A stretch of 64,000 bases of DNA from Bin55 sp965205965 (GTDB lineage: Bacteria > Pseudomonadota > Gammaproteobacteria > Pseudomonadales > Azotimanducaceae): NCBI GenBank assembly GCA_965205965.1, contig CBDBHT010000007.1, positions 434,001 through 498,000 of the forward strand. The letters are read 5' to 3'. Position 1 is the stretch's first letter; each line of letters begins with the position of its first letter. Shown here in pieces: positions 55,003 through 63,574 of the stretch. The notes beneath the pieces are model-generated. The model ran no database searches and had not been told where the DNA came from. It saw only the letters and a program-made list of their open reading frames with translations. Made by a program: the position numbers and the translations under genes.

Positions 55003-55275
55003 TACACTATATCCGCCGCCTTGCGGGCGTTTCCATAGTATTAAGGTAGCACTGCGTATGCCGTGACTAACCAAATACAAGATTGATACCAGCGCGCGTG
55101 CATAACAATAATTTCAATGCTCGCTGATGGATAACTAACACTGTACCCCTCTAATTTCACTGATACACATACTGGTTATTTCACTTATTCACCAACCTAG
55201 CTAGTAGGCTACCCGTTCTAACAATACGTGTTTATAATAGTGGAGTGGAAGGGGTTCTGGGATCAGGAGGATTCG

Positions 55276-55647
55276 ATGCCGAAGCAATACATGGTGGAGT
55301 TAGCTCAGGATGAGCGGGATGAGTTGGAAGCGGTGCTGAAGTCGAGCACGCGTCGTGCGGTGTCGGCGACGAAGCTGCAGCGTGCACGGATTCTGCTGGC
55401 CGTGGATCAGGGGGGTGCTGGCCCGGCACTGACGGACATGCAGGTGGTGGATGCGCTGGGGGTGACGGAGCGGACCTGCCAGCACGTGCGTCGGCGGGCA
55501 GTGGAGCAGGGTCCGATGAAGGCTCTGGAGCGCAGGCCTCGGCCGTTGCCTCCGGTGCCGAAGAAGTTGGATGGGGAGAAGGAAGCGCGTCTGGTTCAGG
55601 TGGCCTGTTCGGTTCCACCGGAAGGCCGCGCGTTTGGTGGACCGTGA
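55276..55647 (+). pseudogene. IS630 transposase orfA, truncated by a frameshift
   Basis: AGGAGG at 55265-55270 precedes ATG 55276. The 123 codons encode a helix-turn-helix region (MVELAQDERDELEAVLKSST, TKLQRARILLAVDQ, MQVVDALGVTERTCQHVRRR). Near 55633 one base is out of step; the expected sequence WTVKMLAEELVRLEVVESIC and GETVRQALKK follows in another frame, up to the A-run at 55721-55727. Confidence 0.8.
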
Positions 55648-55720
55648 AGATGCTGGCGGAAGAGCTGGTGCGGCTTGAAGTGGTCGAATCGATTTGCGGG
55701 GAGACCGTGCGGCAGGCGTT

Positions 55721-55727
55721 AAAAAAA
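55721..55727 (+). other. Putative minus-one slippery site in IS630 (seven A)
   Basis: TTA AAA AAA ACG in the upstream frame becomes AAA AAA AAC GAA after a minus-one slip, giving LKKNELKPWRRDMWCIPK, the family consensus at the orfA/orfB join. Confidence 0.6.
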
Positions 55728-55752
55728 CGAATTAAAACCATGGCGGCGGGAC

Positions 55753-56431
55753 ATGTGGTGCATTCCAAAGCAGCAAAGCCATCATTTCGTGGCCGGCATG
55801 GAGCGGGTGCTTAAGGTATACCGGCGGCCGTACGACCCGCGGCATCCGGTGGTGTGCATGGACGAGATGAGCAAGCAGCTAGTGTCGGAAGTCCGCGAGA
55901 AGTTGCCAGTACGCCCCGGGTCGCCGGAGAAGTACGACGCCCACTACCTCCGCCGGGGAGCATGCACGGTGTGGATGTTCGGCGAGCCGCTGTCCGGCTG
56001 GCGGACAGTGGCTGTCACCAAACGGCGCACGACGTTGGATTGGGCGAAGCAAGTGCGCGCACTGGCGAATCTGCCGCGTTACCGGGATGCGGAAAGCATC
56101 ACGCTGGTGTGCGACAACTTGAACACCCACAGCGGTGACTCGTTCTACGCCGCGTTCCCGGCGGCCGAAGCCAGTCGGCTGAACGACCGCATCCACTTGG
56201 TGCACACGCCGAAACACGGGAGCTGGCTGAACGTTGCGGAACTGGAGTTCAGTGCGTTGCACCGCCAGTGCCTGGATCGCCGGATCGAGAGTAGGGCTTT
56301 GGTCACGTCGGAAACGGCGGGCCTGGGCCAAGGAGCGCAATCGCGAACAGACCGGGGTCGACTGGCAGCTCAGCGTCGACGACGCGCGCACCAAACTGAA
56401 GCATCTATACCCGAAAATTAAAACCAGTTAA
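55753..56431 (+). pseudogene. IS630 transposase orfB (catalytic part), C-terminus frameshifted
   Basis: MWCIPKQQ, HPVVCMDEMSKQLVSEVREK (first Asp), SITLVCDNLNTHSGDSFYAA (second Asp) and HTPKHGSWLNVAELEFSALH (Glu) make up the DDE core. After IESRAL the frame slips and the real end, KERNREQTGVDWQLSVDDAR and TKLKHLYPKIKTS, lies in another frame ending at 56431. Confidence 0.82.
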
Positions 56432-56436
56432 ACTAC

Positions 56437-56710
56437 TAGGTAAAGATTCTCATTTAGGGCACCGTTCCCACACATTATAAAAGTTGCTCATGACACCCCC
56501 CAATCCAACCGAATGCCGGTTTAGCAGTACCAAGCAGGTTGTGCAGGCTCCATACAAAACCTTTCATTTCGACAGAACGCAAAATGCATTTCACAGTAGT
56601 GCCGTCACAGATTGGTACGACAGATCTACAAATATGTTCAATCAACAAGGATTTGAGAGCTGGTACTTGAGCGTATATTTTATTCAACAGACAACAACAG
56701 GAATTACCCG
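56437..56710. other. Intergenic region upstream of the acyl-CoA synthetase
   Basis: The only frame (56484-56714, 76 residues, containing HSSAVTDWYDRSTNMFNQQG) is not assignable and lacks a ribosome binding site. It may be a gene remnant. Confidence 0.35.
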
Positions 56711-58519
56711 ATGAGTATTAGTGACTTTTTCTCCGTAGTGTCAGACGTTCCCACGCTATTAAAGTTGAAACGTGGGATGAAATCGCAACCGCTCAACACG
56801 AAAGATTGTTTTGCATGTCGAGTGGAGCAAAACGCGATACGTTTCACAGACGATACGGCAGTGATTTGTGAAGGTAAACGTGTCTCTTGGTCGGAACTGA
56901 ATAGACTTGCAAATCGGTATGCGCACACGTTGCAAAAGGCAGGTATTCACCGAGGAGATGTGGTCAGCATTTTCATGGAAAACCGTACCATGTTTCTCGC
57001 CATTGTTATTGCGCTGAACAAGCTTGGTGCCGTTGCTGCACCGATCAACACCAATCTACGGGGAAATCACCTGCTACATTGCATATCCGTTATGTCGTCG
57101 AAACTGTGTATATTCGGCACGGAGCTCACGGAAGCTATGAACGGTGTTCGAAGCGGTACGGACCTTCACGAAATTTCGGGTTTTTTCGCGATCAAGGACA
57201 GAGAGCAAGATGAGATACCAAACTGGTCCAGCGATTTATTCGCCGAGTCGGCGGATGAACTAGACGACAACCTTAACGTGACGTCAGAAGTGACCCTGGG
57301 TGATACGGCAATGTACATCTTTACGTCCGGGACGACCGGACTGCCTAAGGCGGCACTAGTGTCTAATCGGAGATATTTGCAAATTGCAACGCTTTCGCAT
57401 GTGGCGGGATTACGATGTAGCAAACGGGATTGCGTCTATATTTGTCTACCGCTTTACCACGGTACTGGCCTGATGATCGGATGCGGAGCGGCCTTTTCCT
57501 CGGGTGCGTCAATGTTTATCCGACGCCAATTTTCCACGAGTCGGTTTCTTCCTGAAGTTCGCGAACATGCCGCTACCTGTCTAATTTACGTCGGTGAGCT
57601 GCTGCGCTACTTGATGAATTCTGAAGAGAAACCTGATGATGCTCACACGACTTTGACGACTGCCATGGGCAACGGCTTGCGGCCCGACATTTGGGATCAA
57701 TTTAAAAGGAGATTCGGCGTTGATCGAGTTACTGAGTTCTACGGTGCAAGCGAAGGTAACGTAGCTTTTGCAAATATCCTGAATAAGAATCAAACGATCG
57801 GTGTGACTGCGTCCAAGGTCGCGTTAATTCGTTACGACGTGTTAAATAATGCGATTATTCGAAACTCAGAAGATCATTGCATCGAAGTTGAGTCTGGGGA
57901 ACCTGGATTGTGCATCGGGCATATCAATCCAGATGCGCTATTTGAAGGATATACCGATGCCCAAGCCACTGAAAAGAAAATCCTTCGGAACGTCTTCCAA
58001 GATGGCGATGCATGGTTTAATACTGGCGATTTGCTACGCACGGTGGATGTTGGGTTTGCGCTCGGATATCCGCACTACCAATTCGTAGACCGCATGGGGG
58101 ATACATTCCGGTGGCGATCTGAGAACGTATCAACGCATGAGGTCGCTGAGTCCATCAACGGCTTCGAGGGTATCAAGATAACTAACGTTTTCGGCGTCGA
58201 AATTCCGAGTACTGAAGGTCGAGCAGGAATGGCCGCGATTGTTTTGAACGAGGGTATTGACGGTCTAGACATGGCCAAGTTCTCCGAATTCGTTGGAACT
58301 ACTCTACCCCCGTTTGCTCGTCCAATATTTGTGAGGATTCAAACGGAATTGGATGTAACCGGAACCTTTAAACTCGTTAAAGGAAATGTGCAAAAAGAAG
58401 GTTACGATATCAACGTTATACCAGATCCCATCTACGTCATGAAGCCCGGTTCAACGCAATATGAACGACTAGAACTAGATTTTTACGAAGCGATTGTCAG
58501 TGGTAAGGGAGGATTTTGA
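56711..58519 (+). CDS. Long/very-long-chain acyl-CoA synthetase, FATP type
   Basis: Activates fatty acids to CoA thioesters with ATP. 602 residues of the AMP-binding superfamily: P-loop-like AMYIFTSGTTGLPKAALVSN (near residue 205), the ICLPLYHGTGLM block, TEFYGASEGNVAF (A5 motif), WFNTGDLLRTVD (A7) and DTFRWRSENVSTHEVAE (A8). The YGASEGN, GDTFRWRSENVST and LDVTGTFKLVKGNVQKEG signatures are those of fatty-acid-transport-protein-like enzymes (FadD6/FATP group) rather than classic FadD; the C-terminal catalytic Lys lies in GTFKLVKG. Start at ATG 56711. It faces the lipid A acyltransferase gene convergently. Confidence 0.93.
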   Translation: MSISDFFSVVSDVPTLLKLKRGMKSQPLNTKDCFACRVEQNAIRFTDDTAVICEGKRVSWSELNRLANRYAHTLQKAGIHRGDVVSIFMENRTMFLAIVIALNKLGAVAAPINTNLRGNHLLHCISVMSSKLCIFGTELTEAMNGVRSGTDLHEISGFFAIKDREQDEIPNWSSDLFAESADELDDNLNVTSEVTLGDTAMYIFTSGTTGLPKAALVSNRRYLQIATLSHVAGLRCSKRDCVYICLPLYHGTGLMIGCGAAFSSGASMFIRRQFSTSRFLPEVREHAATCLIYVGELLRYLMNSEEKPDDAHTTLTTAMGNGLRPDIWDQFKRRFGVDRVTEFYGASEGNVAFANILNKNQTIGVTASKVALIRYDVLNNAIIRNSEDHCIEVESGEPGLCIGHINPDALFEGYTDAQATEKKILRNVFQDGDAWFNTGDLLRTVDVGFALGYPHYQFVDRMGDTFRWRSENVSTHEVAESINGFEGIKITNVFGVEIPSTEGRAGMAAIVLNEGIDGLDMAKFSEFVGTTLPPFARPIFVRIQTELDVTGTFKLVKGNVQKEGYDINVIPDPIYVMKPGSTQYERLELDFYEAIVSGKGGF

Positions 58520-58649
58520 CTTCACTTGGCAACGATGCTGATCAACACACTGCCACTATTATCTGCATACCAATTATCCACGTGAGCAAAGTAGTTTGTG
58601 TTCCATGCCTCCACGATAGTTTACAAACGCCAAGCGGTCCGATGCGAGT

Positions 58650-59531
58650 TCATCGTTTCTCCGCATAGACGTCCTTATGGCCGACTCGGCGAAACCTTTT
58701 GTAACTCCATTGGTACTGTGCAGGGTTACGGGACACCACGCGTTCAATAGCCGCGTTCATGGCAGTTGCAGACAAAATTGCATCAGCGTTCCGGATTTCG
58801 TTTGAAACGGAGTCGAAGCGAAATAGGAAACCGCCGTCTACACGCTCACATGAAAGGATGACAACGGGAAGGTTGAGGTTGCGGCTAATCTTATGGACGA
58901 GTGTCGTCGTCAGAACATTTTGCCCCATGAATTTTGCAACTACACTACCGCCACGAGTAGGCACTTGGTCCGGCAGAATTGCCATCAAATCGCCATGTTG
59001 TGCCGCACGCATGAACTTGCGAAGCCCCCCTATCGAAGTTGAGTAGATAGAGATACCGAATCTCGTTCTTGACTTTAGTATTCTCCGTTCAAACTTTCCT
59101 AGGCGACGACTATCGTATAAGGCGGAAGATTGATACCGCTCAGCAATCGCTGCGGTACCGAATTCCCAGTTTCCGAAGTGTGGCACGATAGCTAGAATGC
59201 TTCCTTTTGAAAGCAAGGAATCAATATCAATATCGATGTCATATTCAATTTCCAGACTTAGTTGCTGAATTCTGGTACGTGGCCAATACCACAGTATTGC
59301 AATTTCGAAGAAAATGCACGCCGTCTGGCGCATGCTCTCGCGAGCGAGTTGCATGCGTTCAGACTGGGGCAGGTCTGGATAACAAAGGTTGAGATTTTTT
59401 CTAGTTGTTTGAGCGGCGCGGGTATTAAGCAGCCAAGCTATGTCGCCAAATCGTGAAGCTAGGTACCTGATCGTTTTCAAATTGAACCATGACAGGACAC
59501 GCAAAATTAAGCAGATCAGAAGGTACTTCAC
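58650..59531 (-). CDS. Lipid A biosynthesis acyltransferase (LpxL/HtrB type)
   Basis: 293 residues. Adds a secondary acyl chain to Kdo2-lipid IVA at the inner membrane. An N-terminal membrane segment (LLICLILRVLSWFNL) is followed by NTRAAQTTRKNLNLCYPDLP, then the catalytic AIVPHFGNWEFGTAAIAERY with H-x4-D/E, and LMAILPDQVPTRGGSVVAKF with the conserved DQ-P--G. The QYQWSYKRFRR end matches family enzymes (usually QWxWxxKRF). A run of four Asp-Ile pairs (YDIDIDIDSL) is a local oddity coded by a GATATT-type repeat. LpxL, LpxM and related enzymes cannot be separated here. Confidence 0.9.
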   Translation of the reverse strand: MKYLLICLILRVLSWFNLKTIRYLASRFGDIAWLLNTRAAQTTRKNLNLCYPDLPQSERMQLARESMRQTACIFFEIAILWYWPRTRIQQLSLEIEYDIDIDIDSLLSKGSILAIVPHFGNWEFGTAAIAERYQSSALYDSRRLGKFERRILKSRTRFGISIYSTSIGGLRKFMRAAQHGDLMAILPDQVPTRGGSVVAKFMGQNVLTTTLVHKISRNLNLPVVILSCERVDGGFLFRFDSVSNEIRNADAILSATAMNAAIERVVSRNPAQYQWSYKRFRRVGHKDVYAEKR

Positions 59532-59606
59532 AACGATGAATGTTAAATCAAAAACTACAGATCCTGCCTATACATGACTGTACGTTCACGCGAGCGCAGT
59601 AACGTG

Positions 59607-59814
59607 CAGCCATTCCCCGTATAGTTTTCATGTAGGCTTGGTGTCGATCTTTCCGTGTTTTAGTACGGGAAATCGGAGTTTTCAGGTACTCCACGCGGCA
59701 TTTCGTTGTGCATTGAGATGGGGGACGGATACTGATACTGCCCTCATTAATCGCGAAACCCAATCCGGAAAGTCCAGACTAATAGCGGAGTTTGGGCTAT
59801 ACGGGGAATTGCTG
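59607..59814. mobile_element. Family D MITE with perfect 9 bp target duplication
   Basis: 208 bp from CAGCCATTCCCCGTATAG to CTATACGGGGAATTGCTG, flanked by AGTAACGTG at 59598-59606 and 59815-59823. It has the same terminal 80 bases as the transposon at 48640-50319 and no coding capacity, so it must be moved by that transposase. Confidence 0.93.
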
Positions 59815-59823
59815 AGTAACGTG

Positions 59824-60287
59824 CACTTTGAATCTTGCTGGGCCCCAGGTAGTGGATTATGTATCGCGACTGCTTCCAAGAGACGGTACAGGCAAGTTAG
59901 TCATGGCACTATCGATGATGGATTCGTGTCCTCAGCCTACCACTCTAGCTCAACCAAGAAACCAGTACCCTGGGTGCTTGAAGGTTTTCTGGATGACCCT
60001 CGCCCGCCGGGTTTTGACAGCTGCTATGCAACCCGAAAGGCTATAACGTCCTCGTCCCGCTTGATATAGCAGGAATACTGAACGAGTATTTTCGAACAGC
60101 AGTTTCGGTGGTATCGCAACCGCGGGGCGAGAGGGTCGAAGTTATTACGCGACGTCAACATAATACTTCATACTTCGGATTGTTTGCGAGAGCAGACGAA
60201 GCGAACGATGGCACGTGCACATGTTTAACTTGTCCTAGACTAGCATCTATCTATAATAGGCCATTGAGACTTCGGTTGTTATTAGTA
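59824..60287. other. Region between two MITEs without a supported gene
   Basis: One frame contains VPWVLEGFLDDPRPPGFDSC, which looks like residual protein sequence, but it has no proper start and is not assignable to a family. Probably decayed coding DNA. Confidence 0.35.
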
Positions 60288-60296
60288 GTGGTGAGG

Positions 60297-60510
60297 CAGT
60301 AATTTTCAGTGAGCAAACGTCTGGATACTGGCAGTGTGTTCAAAAGATGGGTGAGCATTTCTTTGATTCAACTAAATCTTTCCACTCCAGTTTGATGACG
60401 TGTCCCAATTTATACAGCCCGGAAAATGACAAAAGTCCGTGAAAACCATGGGACGAAAACAGCCGAAAGCCCTATTAAACTAGCAGTTCACAACTCGCTG
60501 GAAATTACTG
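60297..60510. mobile_element. Family C MITE, copy 4, with perfect 9 bp target duplication
   Basis: 214 bp from CAGTAATTTTCAGTGAG to CTCGCTGGAAATTACTG, flanked by GTGGTGAGG at 60288-60296 and 60511-60519. Confidence 0.93.
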
Positions 60511-60816
60511 GTGGTGAGGTGACAGTATATAGAAGTTGTTCAAGAGGGTTTTCGCCCATGAACGTTTGCGAGGTGGCTAGTGTGTCATGATCGTCGAGGA
60601 ATGTGGTGTACTCATCTCTATCTTTGCGGCTGGATTGTCTTCAGTATATGGAGTACGACTACCTATCCGCCTTCAATTAGATGTCTTGAACCAAGCCATT
60701 CTCAACATCCAAATGTATAGAGCGGCCGCGAATGCGCAAGTGAGAACATGGTTTCCTATCTCTTCTTTAATGGTCCTTATTGCGTTTAATGTACGCACCT
60801 AGAAGCCTACAGAAAC
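60511..60816. other. Upstream region of the MltF-like gene
   Basis: A 71-codon frame at 60587-60802 has no recognisable family. The region should carry the promoter of the lytic transglycosylase gene; no clear -35/-10 pair could be picked. Confidence 0.35.
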
Positions 60817-62886
60817 ATGAGCCGCAAATCTAAACGAAGCACTGATTTCATGGTGGTTGGATTAGTATATTCTATTACAATTAGCTGTTTGATACTAGGA
60901 GCCGTTGGATGTTCTGAGACTGAAAGGGGAGCCGACATATTGGGGCAACCTAGTGTGGGTGGGACTTCGGGAGCCGCAGATCTTGAAGTTATTCGATTTG
61001 CTTACGTAGCATGGGATGGCTTCGACACGTTACCACGTCAAGGACTTGCTCCAGAACGATATCGTGAAGTCGCCGAACAATTTGCCGCAAGGTACCGGTA
61101 TCGGCCAGAGTGGGTAAGGGTATCTGGATTTCACGGGCTCATTCCTGCCGTCATTGAAGGTGCTGCGGACGTTGCGGTTGGCCATATATCGATCACTGAG
61201 AGTCGGGCACAGCGCGTTGCATTCACGACGCCCATAACGACTAACAGAGAATGGATTATTGGCACGTCGCTCGAAGGGAAAATGGGCGTCTCGGCTGAAA
61301 CTTCGTACGTTGATTCTCTTAATAAACACTATTCCTCTGTCGATTCGATCGTATTGCCAGCGGGTACGACACCGGAACTCGTAGCTGAGGCGATATCCAA
61401 AAATGAAATTCATGCCACGATCGTGGATGAGACGATCGCAAGGCCGCTTCTTGAGGTTTATGATGGTTTTCGAAAGCTCGCAGAGGTACCGGAGAGTCGT
61501 GACTATGGTTGGGTTGTTGCAAAAGACAACGTAGCACTAAGGAACGCCCTCAATCAATTCCTGACGAGTACATTACTTTCGTCCAAAACAGAACAGGACC
61601 TTCGTGACTGGAACGAAATCGTGCAATCTGGCCGAATCAGAATGATTACAATCACTGGCCCCACCACTTACTACCTTTGGCGCGGCGAGATTTTAGGTTT
61701 TGAGTACGAATTGATGAAGGAATTCGCGAAGGATCACGAACTGCAACTTGAGGTTGTGGTAGCACCGAATTCGGATGTATTCGTTGATTGGTTATCGACG
61801 GGGAAAGGAGATGTTGTCTCTAGCTCGTGGACGGCTCTAGAACGACGGAAAACATCAAAAACAGCATTTTCGAAACCGTATATGTACGTGTATGAACAAT
61901 TGGTAACTGGCGGTCATCCCGCTAGTACGTTGGAAGACTTAGCTGGTCGGGAGATCGTGGTTAACCCAAATACGAGTCACTTCCAAATGCTTAAGGGGTT
62001 GGACCCTTCACTGGGCGTTCGCATCGTTCCCGCCCAAGGCAAGACTACTGAGAGTATTGTTGATTCGGTTGCGAGCGGTGTATACGATGTAACGATTGCC
62101 GATAGTCATATTCTGTCAGCTATTGCACGGTTCGATGAAAGATTGACGATTGGATATAAATTCGAACAAGCGCAACCACTTGCTTGGGCGGTATTTGCCG
62201 ATCACACGGAGTTACTGGATCGACTTAACGAATGGATTAGCCAGAACTATCGAGGCTATGTCTACAATGTATTGCGTAACAAATATTTTAGGAATAACAA
62301 GCGTATGGCGCAGCAGCGCGAGTATCGAATTCGCGGTGTGGAACTGTCACCATACGACGATGAATTGAAGAGGATTGTTGCACCATATGGATTGGACTGG
62401 CGGCTAGTCACTTCTCAGATGTATCAAGAAAGTCAATTCAATCCCGATGCCCGTTCATTTGTCGGTGCTCTTGGCTTGATGCAAGTGATGCCAAGGACGG
62501 CTCAGGAACTTGGTTTTGATCCGGAAAATCTAACTAATCCGGTAACTGGGATAAACGCGGGTGTGGAATATCTATCTTGGACTCACAAACGATTTCCCAG
62601 CGTCAATCCCGCGGAACGCATGTGGTTCGCACTAGCCGCGTACAATGCAGGTCCAGGCCACGTACACGATGCACGTCGGTTAGCTAAGAAGCTAGGTGCA
62701 GACAATCACGTCTGGTTTGATAACGTAGAAGACGCAATGCTCAAACTCTCTGATCCTCAGTACTATCGTGACGCTACGTATGGTTACGTGAGAGGGTCTG
62801 AACCGGTTCGCTATGTCCGCTCGATTCGCGATCGCTACCGTTCATATCTAAAGCATTTAGAGGTAGTGGGGACTTCTGATCGTTAG
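60817..62886 (+). CDS. MltF-like membrane-bound lytic transglycosylase lipoprotein
   Basis: 689 residues. Cleaves the glycan strand of peptidoglycan at the outer membrane with formation of 1,6-anhydro-muramic acid. A lipoprotein signal (ISCLILGAVGC, lipid-modified Cys about residue 32) is followed by two solute-binding (SBP3-like) modules: residues about 50-265 (IRFAYVAWDGFDTL, ADVAVGHISITESRAQRVAF) and about 270-500 (RMITITGPTTYYLWRGEILG, GDVVSSSWTALERRK). Then comes the transglycosylase domain: VTSQMYQESQFNPDARSFVG with the catalytic Glu, ALGLMQVMPRTAQELGF and LAAYNAGPGHVHDARRL. Classical MltF (about 500 residues) has one sensor module; here it is doubled. ATG 60817 is the only start that keeps the signal peptide. 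Confidence 0.9.
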   Translation: MSRKSKRSTDFMVVGLVYSITISCLILGAVGCSETERGADILGQPSVGGTSGAADLEVIRFAYVAWDGFDTLPRQGLAPERYREVAEQFAARYRYRPEWVRVSGFHGLIPAVIEGAADVAVGHISITESRAQRVAFTTPITTNREWIIGTSLEGKMGVSAETSYVDSLNKHYSSVDSIVLPAGTTPELVAEAISKNEIHATIVDETIARPLLEVYDGFRKLAEVPESRDYGWVVAKDNVALRNALNQFLTSTLLSSKTEQDLRDWNEIVQSGRIRMITITGPTTYYLWRGEILGFEYELMKEFAKDHELQLEVVVAPNSDVFVDWLSTGKGDVVSSSWTALERRKTSKTAFSKPYMYVYEQLVTGGHPASTLEDLAGREIVVNPNTSHFQMLKGLDPSLGVRIVPAQGKTTESIVDSVASGVYDVTIADSHILSAIARFDERLTIGYKFEQAQPLAWAVFADHTELLDRLNEWISQNYRGYVYNVLRNKYFRNNKRMAQQREYRIRGVELSPYDDELKRIVAPYGLDWRLVTSQMYQESQFNPDARSFVGALGLMQVMPRTAQELGFDPENLTNPVTGINAGVEYLSWTHKRFPSVNPAERMWFALAAYNAGPGHVHDARRLAKKLGADNHVWFDNVEDAMLKLSDPQYYRDATYGYVRGSEPVRYVRSIRDRYRSYLKHLEVVGTSDR

Positions 62887-63574
62887 CCGTCATCATTCGT
62901 TGCTTATGCCGTCTGTTGCCGTCGGCCTCTCATGAGTGGAAACAGTATCCTAGTAGGTATGGATTAGATCTGAATAGAACCCTTTTGTGATTTCGAATGG
63001 TATCGGGGTGTATGTGGCTATGCACGCAAGATTCTTCGAGAATGGATATTCGATGTAACAAGGTAACTTGATGCCGTATACCGACGTGAGCGGAATACTG
63101 ATCGGCACCAGTTATGTCATTAGTGTAGTAGAACGTTGGCGATACCAATAACCCCCTGCGTGGAAAGTTTTGCCCTGTCGCTTTGATCGACGATCGCTTG
63201 TACGGTTTGCATTTCTTAGTGAATGGTTGGTTTTTATTCCGACCATGGTCTTATGTGGCGTTTTGTTTGGATACATAAACGGCGTTAATGCCATGGATTT
63301 TCGCAGGTGCAACGACCGGGCTGATTCTAGGTTGAGTAAGCAATCCGTCTGCAAAAGATTTGTGTTGCGTATCGTTGAATTCAGTGGCTGTAATAGTCTC
63401 AGCTGGGTCATGACTCAACACTCAACAGAGGAAAGCAGCTGATTTGTGTAATATCTATGGTGCCGACACCTCCAAAATCCAACTTTGTCATGAGAAGCTC
63501 TTGACTGCGATTGATTTATCGTATCTTGATGGATGGAGCTCAATAGCGTTTATGCTGAGATCGGGGAATTGGTT
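62887..63574. other. Intergenic region without a supported gene
   Basis: About 690 bases. A 90-codon frame at 63170-63442 begins with a hydrophobic stretch (FLSEWLVFIPTMVLCGVLFG) that could be the remains of a membrane protein, but no family or start signal supports it. Confidence 0.4.

Larger units (their letters stand above)
55204..56436 (+). mobile_element. IS630-family insertion sequence
   Basis: 1233 bp bounded by TA at 55202-55203 and 56437-56438, with short shared end sequence GTAG...CTAC. It has an orfA and orfB layout typical of the family, but both frames are damaged. The right end has related fragments at 39778. Confidence 0.78.

Noticed and set aside
55003..55030. Possible terminator hairpin CCGCCTTGCGG after the small membrane protein gene
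   Set aside because: Only four base pairs and a weak T run; not enough to call.
59638..60069. 143-codon frame running from the family D MITE into the flanking region
   Set aside because: It starts inside the MITE, crosses its right end and has no ribosome binding site; a chance frame.
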